Of a DNA stretch of 8,988 nucleotides, positions 1-6,856 are shown piece after piece; position 1 is the stretch's first letter; every line of letters begins with the position of its first letter. Below the pieces are notes generated by a model, which saw nothing but the letters and a program-made list of their open reading frames with translations, searched no databases and had not been told where the DNA came from. The stretch comes from Bacillota bacterium (GTDB taxonomy: Bacteria; Bacillota; Clostridia; Clostridiales; Clostridiaceae), in assembly GCA_030706065.1 (NCBI GenBank), contig JAUZPH010000125.1, forward strand, positions 1 to 8,988, written 5' to 3'. A program made the translations under genes and the position numbers.

Positions 1-333
1 ATGATCTTCAGAGGTGGCTGCATAATAAGGGCACAATTCCTCCACAGAATCAAGGAAGCCTATGACATCAATCCCGAGATTCCAAATTTGATGCTGGACC
101 CATATTTTAAGAACATACTTGAAAGCTATCAGGATGCCTGGAGAGAAGTAATATGTACCGGCGTTAAATATGGAATTCCGACTCCTGCCTTTTCAAGTGC
201 TCTGGCGTACTTTGACAGCTACCGCAGTGAATTCCTTCCTGCCAATCTGCTGCAGGCACAGAGGGATTACTTCGGTGCTCATACCTTCGGAAGAGTTGAT
301 AAAGAGGGGATATTCCACCACAAGTGGTTTTGA
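1..333 (+). CDS. gnd: 6-phosphogluconate dehydrogenase, C-terminal part (5' truncated)
   Basis: The last 110 residues of decarboxylating 6-phosphogluconate dehydrogenase, which converts 6-phosphogluconate and NADP+ to ribulose 5-phosphate, CO2 and NADPH in the cytosolic oxidative pentose phosphate pathway. The fragment opens inside the conserved FRGGCIIRA segment of the all-helical C-terminal domain. It carries the LPANLLQAQRDYFGAHTF signature at about residues 79-96. In that motif Arg88 and His94 correspond to the residues of the family's C-terminal tail (Arg446 and His452 in well-studied enzymes) that reach into the partner subunit's active site. The ATG at position 1 is an internal methionine, because full-length enzymes have about 470-480 residues and this segment is never N-terminal. 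The end (KEGIFHHKWF) matches the normal C terminus, so the 3' end is intact. A strong terminator follows 63 nt downstream, making this the last gene of its transcript. Identity is very secure. Confidence 0.96.
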   Translation: MIFRGGCIIRAQFLHRIKEAYDINPEIPNLMLDPYFKNILESYQDAWREVICTGVKYGIPTPAFSSALAYFDSYRSEFLPANLLQAQRDYFGAHTFGRVDKEGIFHHKWF

Positions 334-396
334 TTAAGAGAGAAAAATATTAAGAATAATTGCTAAAACGTAACTATTAAGCTGTTATATGTTATT

Positions 397-440
397 AAAG
401 GCTCAATTTCCATTTAAAATGTGAAATTGAGCCTTTTCTT
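397..440 (+). terminator. Intrinsic terminator after gnd, between convergent genes
   Basis: A perfect 14-bp stem pairs 397-410 (AAAGGCTCAATTTC) with 423-436. The 12-nt spacer can pair further as CATT/AATG with one bulged base. A T-rich run (434-440, TTTTCTT) follows on the plus strand, so it should end gnd transcription efficiently. On the minus strand the stem is followed by TTTAATAAC, a poorer U-tract. It may therefore also end aroD transcription, but less well. Its T-tail reaches position 440, the last base of the aroD stop codon. Confidence 0.88.
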
Positions 441-1198
441 TACACACCGCCGGCATACTTCTGTAAAATATCCATTACCTGCTTCAAATCCTCTATGGGT
501 ATCTGTCCCGGCGCCGAAGTGCTCTGTCCTACCGCAAAAGTAAGAGAAGAACCGAATATGCCGCCGATGAGCCGGGTAACAGCTCCGAGCTGGCCCATAG
601 ACATTGTGATAACCGGAATTTTCATAGTATTCCTTGCCTTAAGAGTTGTACTTAACAGCACTAAAACATCCTCCAGAGTCTTTGGCATGACAGCTATTTT
701 GCCTGCATCCATTCCATAGGCTTCAGCCTCCAGCAATTTAGCATACAATATATCTTCAGCCGGGGTATAATCAAAGTTGTGAAAGGAAGCGATGACCCCG
801 GTGCCATTTTCATGGGCAACCTTGAGGAGATAATTTATATCCGACGGTGTATTGCTTAGTTCACAATCCACATACTCAATATCAGTTTCCCTGCATACAA
901 CCGTATTAATCTCAATGACTTCTGAATCAGACAATGATATAGGCTGACCACCCTCTCTCGCAGAGCGGATTGTAAATATCACCGAAATATTTCCTGCCAA
1001 TTTCTTTACATCCCTTGCAAGGGCAGCAACGTCCAAGCAGTCAGAAAGGTTATCAAAAAAGTCAGCACGCCATTCTATGATATCCGGACCCTTTACAAGT
1101 ATTTTATCCAATTCATCCAGAATTACTTCACGGGTTTTTCCGATTAATGGAGTACAGATAAGAGGCCCAGCCTCTCTGCCAATCAATTTCTTATCCAT
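440..1198 (-). CDS. aroD: Type I 3-dehydroquinate dehydratase
   Basis: Class I dehydroquinase (252 aa, the usual length for AroD). It dehydrates 3-dehydroquinate to 3-dehydroshikimate, the third step of the shikimate pathway to aromatic amino acids, through a Schiff base on a TIM barrel. The conserved active-site residues are all present: Glu42 and Arg44 in EWRAD, Arg78 and Glu82 in the FTIRSAREGG stretch, His140 in ASFHNF, the Schiff-base lysine Lys167 in GKIAVMPKT, Arg209, and Ser228 and Gln232 in the SAPGQI lid. The start is taken at the ATG at 1198 because a GGGGG Shine-Dalgarno-like run lies 8 nt upstream. An in-frame TTG at 1213 would add five residues but would place the ribosome site inside the gene. 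The gene stands alone, convergent with gnd and divergent from the DUF362 gene, with its own promoter and a short leader of about 25 nt. Confidence 0.96.
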   Translation of the reverse strand: MDKKLIGREAGPLICTPLIGKTREVILDELDKILVKGPDIIEWRADFFDNLSDCLDVAALARDVKKLAGNISVIFTIRSAREGGQPISLSDSEVIEINTVVCRETDIEYVDCELSNTPSDINYLLKVAHENGTGVIASFHNFDYTPAEDILYAKLLEAEAYGMDAGKIAVMPKTLEDVLVLLSTTLKARNTMKIPVITMSMGQLGAVTRLIGGIFGSSLTFAVGQSTSAPGQIPIEDLKQVMDILQKYAGGV

Positions 1199-1229
1199 TG
1201 TTTTTACCCCCAATCAAGCCTTTATTGTG

Positions 1230-1258
1230 AGTATATTATTTTAAAGAAAAACTGTCAA
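1230..1258 (-). promoter_or_regulatory. Sigma-A promoter of aroD
   Basis: Read on the minus strand: TTGACA (complement of 1253-1258), 17-nt spacer, TATACT (complement of 1230-1235). The -35 is perfect, the -10 has 5 of 6 consensus bases and the spacing is optimal. Transcription would start near 1222-1223, giving a leader of about 25 nt before the ATG at 1198. Confidence 0.8.
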
Positions 1259-1288
1259 TTAAGGAAATTATATAAATTGTAATACTAA

Positions 1289-1385
1289 AGGGTTTCAAGT
1301 ACGAAACTCAACTTATACATGTGTCAAAATAGTGAAGAGGACACTTTTTGACTATGTATAAGTTAATGGTTGAGTTTAAAACCCT
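1289..1385. repeat. 97-bp imperfect palindrome between divergent promoters
   Basis: Nested inverted segments, from the outside in: AGGGTTT (1289-1295) with AAACCCT (1379-1385); AAACTC (1304-1309) with GAGTTT (1372-1377); AACTTATACAT (1310-1320) with ATGTATAAGTT (1354-1364); GTCAAAA (1323-1329) with TTTTGAC (1346-1352); AGTG (1331-1334) with CACT (1342-1345). The apical loop is AAGAGGA (1335-1341). The arms are interrupted by short unpaired stretches, the largest being 8 nt on the left (1296-1303) and 7 nt on the right (1365-1371). It contains no ORF and no clear target-site duplication. It could be a MITE-like mobile element or IS remnant, a cruciform-forming regulatory site, or a hairpin RNA. 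It lies upstream of both promoters, so it is not part of either mRNA leader. Confidence 0.8.
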
Positions 1386-1447
1386 ATAAGGCATTATAAA
1401 ACCTGAAATAAATGAAGACGAGGGCACCACCGGGACTTGTAAAAACG

Positions 1448-1477
1448 TTGACATAAAAAATCAGGTAAAGCTATAAT
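1448..1477 (+). promoter_or_regulatory. Sigma-A promoter of the DUF362 gene
   Basis: TTGACA (1448-1453), 18-nt spacer, TATAAT (1472-1477): both hexamers match the consensus exactly. Transcription would start around 1484, leaving a leader of about 40 nt before the ATG at 1526. The -35 overlaps a sequence resembling a catabolite-responsive element (1440-1453), discussed in the findings. Confidence 0.85.
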
Positions 1478-1525
1478 GAATATTAATAAGAAAAAGTTTA
1501 AAATAAAAGCTGGGAGAAGAAGAAG

Positions 1526-2707
1526 ATGCCAAATTATAGAGATAATACTGTTTCAATTGTAAAATGTTCAGAATATCATGAATTTGAGGCTGTCAAAAGG
1601 GCTGTAAAGGAAGCGGTTGAACTGCTCGGAGGCTTTGAATCGGTAATTTCTCCTGGAGACACGGTCCTTTTAAAGCCTAATTTTATTTGTGCAGCGGATT
1701 ATAGAACAGGGGCAACCACCAACCCCAATGTCATCTTTGCCGTAGCTGACTTATGCAGAGAGGTTGGAGCACGGGAGATTATTATCGGCGAAGGAGCCGC
1801 TGTCGGGAATGACACCGACAAGGTGTTTGATGAACTGGGAATAAGGGAAAGGGCGGAAAAACATAACTGCAGGCTTGTGAACTTTCACAAGGATGAATAT
1901 GTCTATGTTATGAATCCCCTTGCAAAGATCTTTAAGAGAATCAGGATTCCCCGTACATTTATGGAAAGCAATGTGGTAATAAATATACCGGTTATGAAGA
2001 CCCACGACGCCCTTGCAGTAACACTTGGACTGAAGAATATGAAAGGGCTTATACATACCTCCGACAAAAAGAGATTTCATAAATGGGGACTTGCACAGAC
2101 TGTAGTTGACCTCGGTCATCTTGCACTGCCGGAACTCACCATTGTTGACGGTACCGTTGCGCTGGAAGGAATGGGTCCCGTTGTCGGTGAACCTGTAGGA
2201 CTGGGACTGCTGATGGCTTCAGCAGATACAGTTGCTGCAGACAGGGTATCCATGGAAATAATGGGCTTTGAGCTTGAGGAAGTGGATTATATCAAGCTGG
2301 CAGGGGAGCAGGGCCTGGGCTGCACTGACCTTGATGAAATTAAAGTTGTTGGGGAAAAGCTTGAGACTGTTAAGAGAAAGTTTAAGCGTCTGAGCCTTGA
2401 CCAGGAACTCCTTAAGGAGATGAATATTAATGTAATGGCCTGCGATGCCTGCAGTGGATGCAATAACGCAATAAACTCCTATCTCTACGGGCTCAGCATC
2501 AATGGGCAGTTAGGCAAGCTTAAGGATTCTACTCTTGTATATGGACAAAATCCTGTTATAGAGGGAGAGGACGGCAGGAAGATAATCCGTTTAGGCATGT
2601 GTACAAGGAATATGCCTAATGCGGAAGGCCTGTACGTTCCTGGGTGCCCCCCTCATCCAAATCATATAGACGACTTCTTACAGGGACACGGCCTCGACAG
2701 GGAGTGA
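1526..2707 (+). CDS. DUF362-family protein with cysteine-rich C terminus
   Basis: A 393-residue cytosolic protein of the DUF362 family, whose biochemical role is mostly unknown; many members carry Fe-S clusters. Family landmarks are the LLKPN motif at 48-52, the INIPVMKTH stretch at 152-160, GLKNMKG at 168-174 and TIVDGTVALEGMGP at 205-218. Many DUF362 proteins end in, or contain, a CxxCxxCxxxCP ferredoxin module. This one instead has CDACSGC (Cys306, Cys309, Cys312) near residue 306, a CT pair at Cys359, and VPGCPPHP (Cys374) at 371-378. The last motif resembles the PGCPP segment of the NuoB/hydrogenase small-subunit fold, so a metal or Fe-S site here is plausible but inferred. There is no signal peptide or membrane segment. 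The start is supported by GGGAG at 1512-1516, about 9 nt upstream. It has its own strong promoter. No clear U-tailed terminator follows, so read-through into the next gene is possible. Confidence 0.9.
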   Translation: MPNYRDNTVSIVKCSEYHEFEAVKRAVKEAVELLGGFESVISPGDTVLLKPNFICAADYRTGATTNPNVIFAVADLCREVGAREIIIGEGAAVGNDTDKVFDELGIRERAEKHNCRLVNFHKDEYVYVMNPLAKIFKRIRIPRTFMESNVVINIPVMKTHDALAVTLGLKNMKGLIHTSDKKRFHKWGLAQTVVDLGHLALPELTIVDGTVALEGMGPVVGEPVGLGLLMASADTVAADRVSMEIMGFELEEVDYIKLAGEQGLGCTDLDEIKVVGEKLETVKRKFKRLSLDQELLKEMNINVMACDACSGCNNAINSYLYGLSINGQLGKLKDSTLVYGQNPVIEGEDGRKIIRLGMCTRNMPNAEGLYVPGCPPHPNHIDDFLQGHGLDRE

Positions 2708-2763
2708 TAATGCCTGAAGGTAAACTCCAATATAAGAATATGCAATACTTTCTATGTATCACT

Positions 2764-2792
2764 TTGCCAACGGCACTTGTTTTTAGTATAAT
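2764..2792 (+). promoter_or_regulatory. Sigma-A promoter of the J-domain gene
   Basis: TTGCCA (2764-2769), 17-nt spacer, TATAAT (2787-2792): 5 of 6 and 6 of 6 consensus matches at optimal spacing. The predicted start near 2799 leaves a leader of about 30 nt containing the ribosome binding site. A TTGACA at 2800-2805 is too close to the gene to act as a -35 for it. Confidence 0.7.
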
Positions 2793-2831
2793 TTTGATTG
2801 TTGACATTAAAGTATGAACGGAGGAATTTTT

Positions 2832-3848
2832 ATGGGATGGTTGGGTAAGGTTGTTGGCGGAGCCCTCGGTTTTGCCGTTGGCGGTCCTGTTGGGGCCGTA
2901 GCGGGAGCAGCAATAGGTAATAAGTTTGATAAAAATGATAAAAATGACAGGATGGAAGTTATATGCCCTTATTGCAACAAGCCGGTTTTTATCACCGGAT
3001 ATGGAAGATGGACATGCCCTCACTGCAATGATATATTCAATTATTATGAGCCAAATACAAATAGGCAGCAGGAGCAGGATATTTCTGGCAATTCCATGGA
3101 TGTTACATGCCCTTATTGTAAAAAGGGGGTACTGATAAGCGGCCCAGGAAACTGGATATGCCCGCATTGCAGTGAAACCTTCAGCTATAACGGCCCGAAA
3201 TCGCAGGAAATACCTCATCAGACCGGCGGAAGCGACATATCACCTTTGTGTTCCATGTTTGGAATGTTTGAGAAAATAGCCAAGGCAGACGGAGTTATAT
3301 CCCAGCCGGAGATATCGGCAATTGATGTCTTTGTGAAGGAAGTTTTAAAATTGGATGCCAATGATAGGAGAGAGGGTATAGAATATTTCAGGCAGGCAAA
3401 GGTGTCTAAGGAATCCTTTGAATATTACGCCGTCAAATTCTATGAAGGGTTAAAAAACAACTTCAATCCTGAGGAGGCTGATAACTTCTTTTACGGAATC
3501 ACCGAAGCATTATTTAAGATAAGCTATGCTGACCAAGCTGCCTGTCCTGAACAGGAGAGAATGCTCTCAATGGCTGCAAATATCTTTAATATTGACGCAT
3601 CCTCCTTCAATTACATAAAAGAACAATATTTAAAACCGGATACTGACAAATACTATGAGATATTGGGATGTACAAAAAATGATTCCTTTGAGGTTGTTCA
3701 AACCAGATATAAAGCTCTGGTTAAGGAATATCATCCTGATATAATAGCCAGCAAGAACCTGCCAAAGGATTTCATAGAATATGCCACAAGAAAATTCCAG
3801 GATATTCAGGAGGCCTACGAAATAGTCCGCCGGCAGTATGCAAGATAG
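2832..3848 (+). CDS. DjlA-like J-domain protein with zinc ribbons and TerB-like domain
   Basis: A 338-residue, probably membrane-associated co-chaperone; the client is unknown. In order: (1) a glycine-rich hydrophobic segment at about 5-29 (GGALGFAVGGPVGAVAGAAIG) resembling the N-terminal glycine-zipper-like helix of DjlA; (2) two tandem zinc ribbons of the CPYC-x13-CPHC type, Cys45/48/62/65 and Cys93/96/110/113; (3) an all-helical TerB/DjlA-like domain at about 137-265, with the KADG motif at 151-154; (4) a C-terminal J domain at about 272-338 with the essential HPD tripeptide at 301-303, expected to stimulate DnaK ATPase. The order of membrane helix, TerB and C-terminal J domain is that of DjlA; the zinc ribbons are added. 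The ATG at 2832 is chosen because GGAGG (2820-2824) lies 7 nt upstream. An in-frame ATG at 2814 would begin before that site and is unlikely. It is a single-gene transcription unit with its own promoter and terminator. Confidence 0.9.
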   Translation: MGWLGKVVGGALGFAVGGPVGAVAGAAIGNKFDKNDKNDRMEVICPYCNKPVFITGYGRWTCPHCNDIFNYYEPNTNRQQEQDISGNSMDVTCPYCKKGVLISGPGNWICPHCSETFSYNGPKSQEIPHQTGGSDISPLCSMFGMFEKIAKADGVISQPEISAIDVFVKEVLKLDANDRREGIEYFRQAKVSKESFEYYAVKFYEGLKNNFNPEEADNFFYGITEALFKISYADQAACPEQERMLSMAANIFNIDASSFNYIKEQYLKPDTDKYYEILGCTKNDSFEVVQTRYKALVKEYHPDIIASKNLPKDFIEYATRKFQDIQEAYEIVRRQYAR

Positions 3849-3860
3849 TTTTGAAATATT

Positions 3861-3911
3861 AAGCCTTTCCCGGGACATGTATTATATTATGTCTCGGGAG
3901 GGGCTTTTTTT
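3861..3911 (+). terminator. Strong intrinsic terminator after the J-domain gene
   Basis: An 18-bp stem (3861-3878 with 3889-3906, including three G-U pairs) closes a 10-nt loop. It is rich in G-C pairs around CCCG/CGGG and is followed by seven T residues (3905-3911). It separates the J-domain gene from the germination operon. Confidence 0.93.
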
Positions 3912-3967
3912 ATTTCCAAAGGATTTTACCGATAAAGACTTGCCAAAATTAATGGACTTGGGGCAGT

Positions 3968-3996
3968 ACATATAAAGGTATATTTTACAGATAATA
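3968..3996 (+). promoter_or_regulatory. Candidate sigma-G-type promoter of the germination operon
   Basis: ACATA (3968-3972), 17-nt spacer, GATAATA (3990-3996). Each element differs by one base from the forespore sigma-G consensus known from Bacillus (gHATR and CATWMTA). Read as a sigma-A promoter the -35 would be poor (TACATA), and no other good sigma-A pair occurs in 3912-4029. Germinant-receptor operons are normally transcribed by sigma-G in the forespore, which makes the match worth recording, but such AT-rich DNA yields near matches by chance. Confidence 0.35.
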
Positions 3997-4029
3997 AACT
4001 ATATTCATTAAATTGCTGTAGGTGGTTAT

Positions 4030-5763
4030 ATGAGCAAAATGGGGAACAAATTTAAAGGTATGGTATCTAAAGTTTCATATAAAGAGCCAAAGGAAGAGTG
4101 GCAGTTTTATATACCGGAAACAACACCAGAAAATGACAAACAGAGCGGTAAGGAGCAGTCTGCCCACGGACAGCCTAATGCCACACCACAAAATGAGAAA
4201 ACTCAGACTCAGAATAATTCTGCGTGTAACCCGGCCGGTACCATTCCCTGTAATATAGACGCCAATCTGGAATATATGAAGAAGAGCTTCAACTACCCAT
4301 TGAACAAGGATATAAAAATCCGTGAATTTAAAATTGCAGGAAAAACAAGGGCTTTCATCATATATATCGACGGAATGGTAGAAAGAAATATTGTCAACAG
4401 GGATATTTTAAAGCCTCTCTTAAGGAATACTGGAACTGAATTCGAGGAAGAGTGTGCGCTTCAATATATTCTGGACAGTGTCATTGAGACCAATGCTGCG
4501 GAGAAACTTACAACACTTGAGGAGTGCATACACGAAATACTTTCCGGTGATACCGGAGTATATGTGGATAGTTGTGATTACTACATATTCTGTGAAACAA
4601 AGGGCTTCGAAAAGAGGGCAGTAGATAAGCCGCAGATAGAATCAGTGATAAGTGGAGCTCAGGAGGCTTTTAATGAAAATCTCCGTACAAATACTGTCCT
4701 GATAAGAAGAATAATAAAGAATAACAATCTGGTGACGGAATTTTTTAAGATTGGCGAGAGGAGCAACAAACTCATTGCAATGATGTATATAAGTGACCTG
4801 GCAAATCCTGCACTGGTAAATGAAGTAAAGAGAAGGATAACCGGAGTGCGAACAGATTTTATTCTTGGAGACGGCATGCTGGAGCAGTTCATTGAAAGCG
4901 AAGGCATGTCACTGTTTCCTACAACACTAAATACTGAAAGGCCGGACAGAACCGCCGCCAATCTAATGGAAGGAAAGGTTACCATTCTTTCTGATGGAGA
5001 ACCTTTTGCCCTCATTGTACCGGTTACTTTGATGGAGATGCTGCATACACCTGAGGATATGAGTGTGAGGCAGCCCTACGGGACATTTTTAAGGCTTATA
5101 AGACTTTTTGCCCTTTTTGTTGCAGCCTTCCTTCCAGGAATCTACATCGCAATAACAAACTTTCATCAGGAGATGATACCTACGGAACTCTTGATAGCCA
5201 TAGGCAGTGCAAGGGAAAATGTGCCACTGCCGACCATTATGGAAGTACTGATGATGGAAATTTCCTTTGAACTTATCAGGGAAGCCGGCGTACGTGTTCC
5301 GGGGATGCTCGGAACAACTATAGGAATAATTGGAGCTTTGATACTGGGGCAGGCTGCCGTTCAGGCCGATATAATAAGCCCCATACTGATAATTGTAGTG
5401 GCGGTGACAGGCCTGGGTAATTTTGCAATCCCCAATATCTCCTTTGCCTTCGGGATAAGGATAATGAGGCTTTTGTTCATAGCTGCAGGAGCAACCCTTG
5501 GCTTCTATGGGATATCGCTGTTAATGGTAGTTTTCACTATACTGCTGGTTGATATGAAATCTTTCGGAGTGCCATACCTTACACCTATTGCACCTAAAAT
5601 CAGGAAAAGCCGTGATCTCCTAAGGAGGGGAGCGGTATGGCGTCAGGAGTTCCGACCTGACTATGTCAACCCATTGGATGTAAGGCGGCAGCCGGATATT
5701 TCCAGGCAGTGGACCGTTGAAAAGCCGGAGCAGAGCCATGAGAGGGGAGACAGTGATGAATAA
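4030..5763 (+). CDS. gerAA: GerA-type spore germinant receptor, A subunit
   Basis: A 577-residue A subunit of a nutrient germinant receptor, located in the inner membrane of the dormant spore, where the receptor senses nutrients and triggers germination. The N-terminal soluble part (about 80-345) has the family pattern, ending in EGKVTILSDGEPFALIVP at 314-331. The C-terminal part has hydrophobic segments at about 351-375, 426-445, 447-470, 478-495 and 496-508. It also has the family motifs LPGIYIAI (368-375), a conserved FHQEMIPTELL stretch (378-388), ELIREAGVRVPG (414-425) and AIPNI (466-470). A polar, low-complexity stretch rich in Gln, Asn, Lys and Thr (about 30-75) and a charged C-terminal tail (about 525-577) make it longer than many relatives. 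The start has AGGTGG at 4020-4025 only 4 nt upstream. Its stop overlaps the next gene by 8 nt, so translation is probably coupled. Which germinant it senses cannot be read from the sequence, and the symbol denotes family position only. Confidence 0.95.
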   Translation: MSKMGNKFKGMVSKVSYKEPKEEWQFYIPETTPENDKQSGKEQSAHGQPNATPQNEKTQTQNNSACNPAGTIPCNIDANLEYMKKSFNYPLNKDIKIREFKIAGKTRAFIIYIDGMVERNIVNRDILKPLLRNTGTEFEEECALQYILDSVIETNAAEKLTTLEECIHEILSGDTGVYVDSCDYYIFCETKGFEKRAVDKPQIESVISGAQEAFNENLRTNTVLIRRIIKNNNLVTEFFKIGERSNKLIAMMYISDLANPALVNEVKRRITGVRTDFILGDGMLEQFIESEGMSLFPTTLNTERPDRTAANLMEGKVTILSDGEPFALIVPVTLMEMLHTPEDMSVRQPYGTFLRLIRLFALFVAAFLPGIYIAITNFHQEMIPTELLIAIGSARENVPLPTIMEVLMMEISFELIREAGVRVPGMLGTTIGIIGALILGQAAVQADIISPILIIVVAVTGLGNFAIPNISFAFGIRIMRLLFIAAGATLGFYGISLLMVVFTILLVDMKSFGVPYLTPIAPKIRKSRDLLRRGAVWRQEFRPDYVNPLDVRRQPDISRQWTVEKPEQSHERGDSDE

Positions 5764-6856
5764 GGGCGGAAAGTTCAGTGTTTATGAAGGAGTTTTATTG
5801 ACAACTATGATTATAGTTCCCAAGATACTGTATACAAGTACTCCTGTGGTTGTCAAACAGTTAGGCACTGCAGCCTGGTACGGCACACTGATTTCCTGTC
5901 TGGCAGCTTTCATTTTCTTCCTGCTTGTATGTATGTTGATGGCAAGGTTTCCCGGAAAAAATATAGTAAAGGTCTTCGAAGCTGTCCTGGGAAAGGTTTT
6001 GGGAAAGATATCAGGGATCATTTTTTCAGGGTATATTCTCTATTATGCAGCCTCAAACCTGCGGGAATTCCTTGAGATGATAAAGGTGTATAATCTGCCG
6101 GATACTCCGCCAAGCATCATCCTTATAGCCTTTATAGCCGTTTCAACACTGATTGCCTATAAGGGAATAGAGAGCATAGTGAGAATTTCCTGTATAAATT
6201 TTTATCCTATCATGCTGGGTTTGTTTATTATTCTTGTCCTGGCATATCCTTACTATGACCCGGATTATCTTAAACCCTATTATGGCTACGGCCTCAAGGG
6301 AACACTTTACGTAGGATTTCTCAGGAGCTCAGCCTATCAGGAGGTTATGATTCTTCCCATAATTATTGCATCAATTCACAGCATAAAGGATTTTACAAAG
6401 ATTGGACTTATAAGTATAGTTATATCCGGCTTTGTTTTCAGTATTTCATTTCTATGCTATGTGATGGCCTATCAATATACTATGGGCAAGGAAAACCTGT
6501 CGGGGATTTTTCAGTTGTCAAGGGTAATATACTACAGCAGATATTTTCAGAGAGTGGAATCCATATTTCTTTTTACATGGGTAATCTCTTCTCTTCTGAC
6601 AGTATCCACCGCTTTTTATTCATCCATAAGAGTTTACTGCCAGAGTTTTAACATCAAGAATCATAGGCCCATCCTGATTCCTTTTGCGCTGCTGATGTAT
6701 GTAATAGCGCTTCAGCCCAAAAATATATCGGAACTCATAGAGGTAAACCTGCGGTTTGTACGGCAGTACAGTCTTATTCTTATCTTTGGGCTGCCTGTAT
6801 TGGTACTCTTAATAGCCATAATATTTGGAAAGAAGGAGGATAACTGTGATGCTTAG
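5756..6856 (+). CDS. gerAB: GerAB-type spore germinant receptor, B subunit
   Basis: A 366-residue polytopic membrane protein of the spore permease family (amino acid-polyamine-organocation superfamily). About ten hydrophobic segments span the length, for example around 12-32, 43-63, 83-100, 120-135, 143-165, 195-208, 215-240, 265-290, 304-320 and 338-358. B subunits are thought to bind or pass germinant molecules. The family signature QRVESIFLFTWV lies at 265-276. The start at 5756 is chosen because GAGGGGAG (5742-5749) is 6 nt upstream. The upstream in-frame ATG at 5738 and TTG at 5717 lack a comparable site. It overlaps the stop of the A-subunit gene by 8 nt (ATGAATAA) and is overlapped by the C-subunit gene by 8 nt. 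Confidence 0.94.
   Translation: MNKGGKFSVYEGVLLTTMIIVPKILYTSTPVVVKQLGTAAWYGTLISCLAAFIFFLLVCMLMARFPGKNIVKVFEAVLGKVLGKISGIIFSGYILYYAASNLREFLEMIKVYNLPDTPPSIILIAFIAVSTLIAYKGIESIVRISCINFYPIMLGLFIILVLAYPYYDPDYLKPYYGYGLKGTLYVGFLRSSAYQEVMILPIIIASIHSIKDFTKIGLISIVISGFVFSISFLCYVMAYQYTMGKENLSGIFQLSRVIYYSRYFQRVESIFLFTWVISSLLTVSTAFYSSIRVYCQSFNIKNHRPILIPFALLMYVIALQPKNISELIEVNLRFVRQYSLILIFGLPVLVLLIAIIFGKKEDNCDA

Noticed and set aside
1751..2119. Minus-strand open frame of 122 codons inside the DUF362 gene
   Set aside because: Fully antisense to a well-conserved gene, with no recognisable motif; a shadow frame.
2814..2831. Earlier ATG start for the J-domain protein
   Set aside because: The GGAGG ribosome site lies after this ATG and at ideal distance from the ATG at 2832, so the extra six residues are probably not made.
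2616..3218. Minus-strand open frame of 200 codons
   Set aside because: It lies antisense to the end of the DUF362 gene and to the zinc-ribbon region of the J-domain gene, spans their promoter, has a composition unlike a real protein and matches no family I recognise.
6825..6848. TTG start at 6825 for the C subunit
   Set aside because: It would put the AAGGAGG site inside the coding region and prepend charged residues to the lipoprotein signal; the ATG at 6849 (or GTG at 6846) is far better placed.
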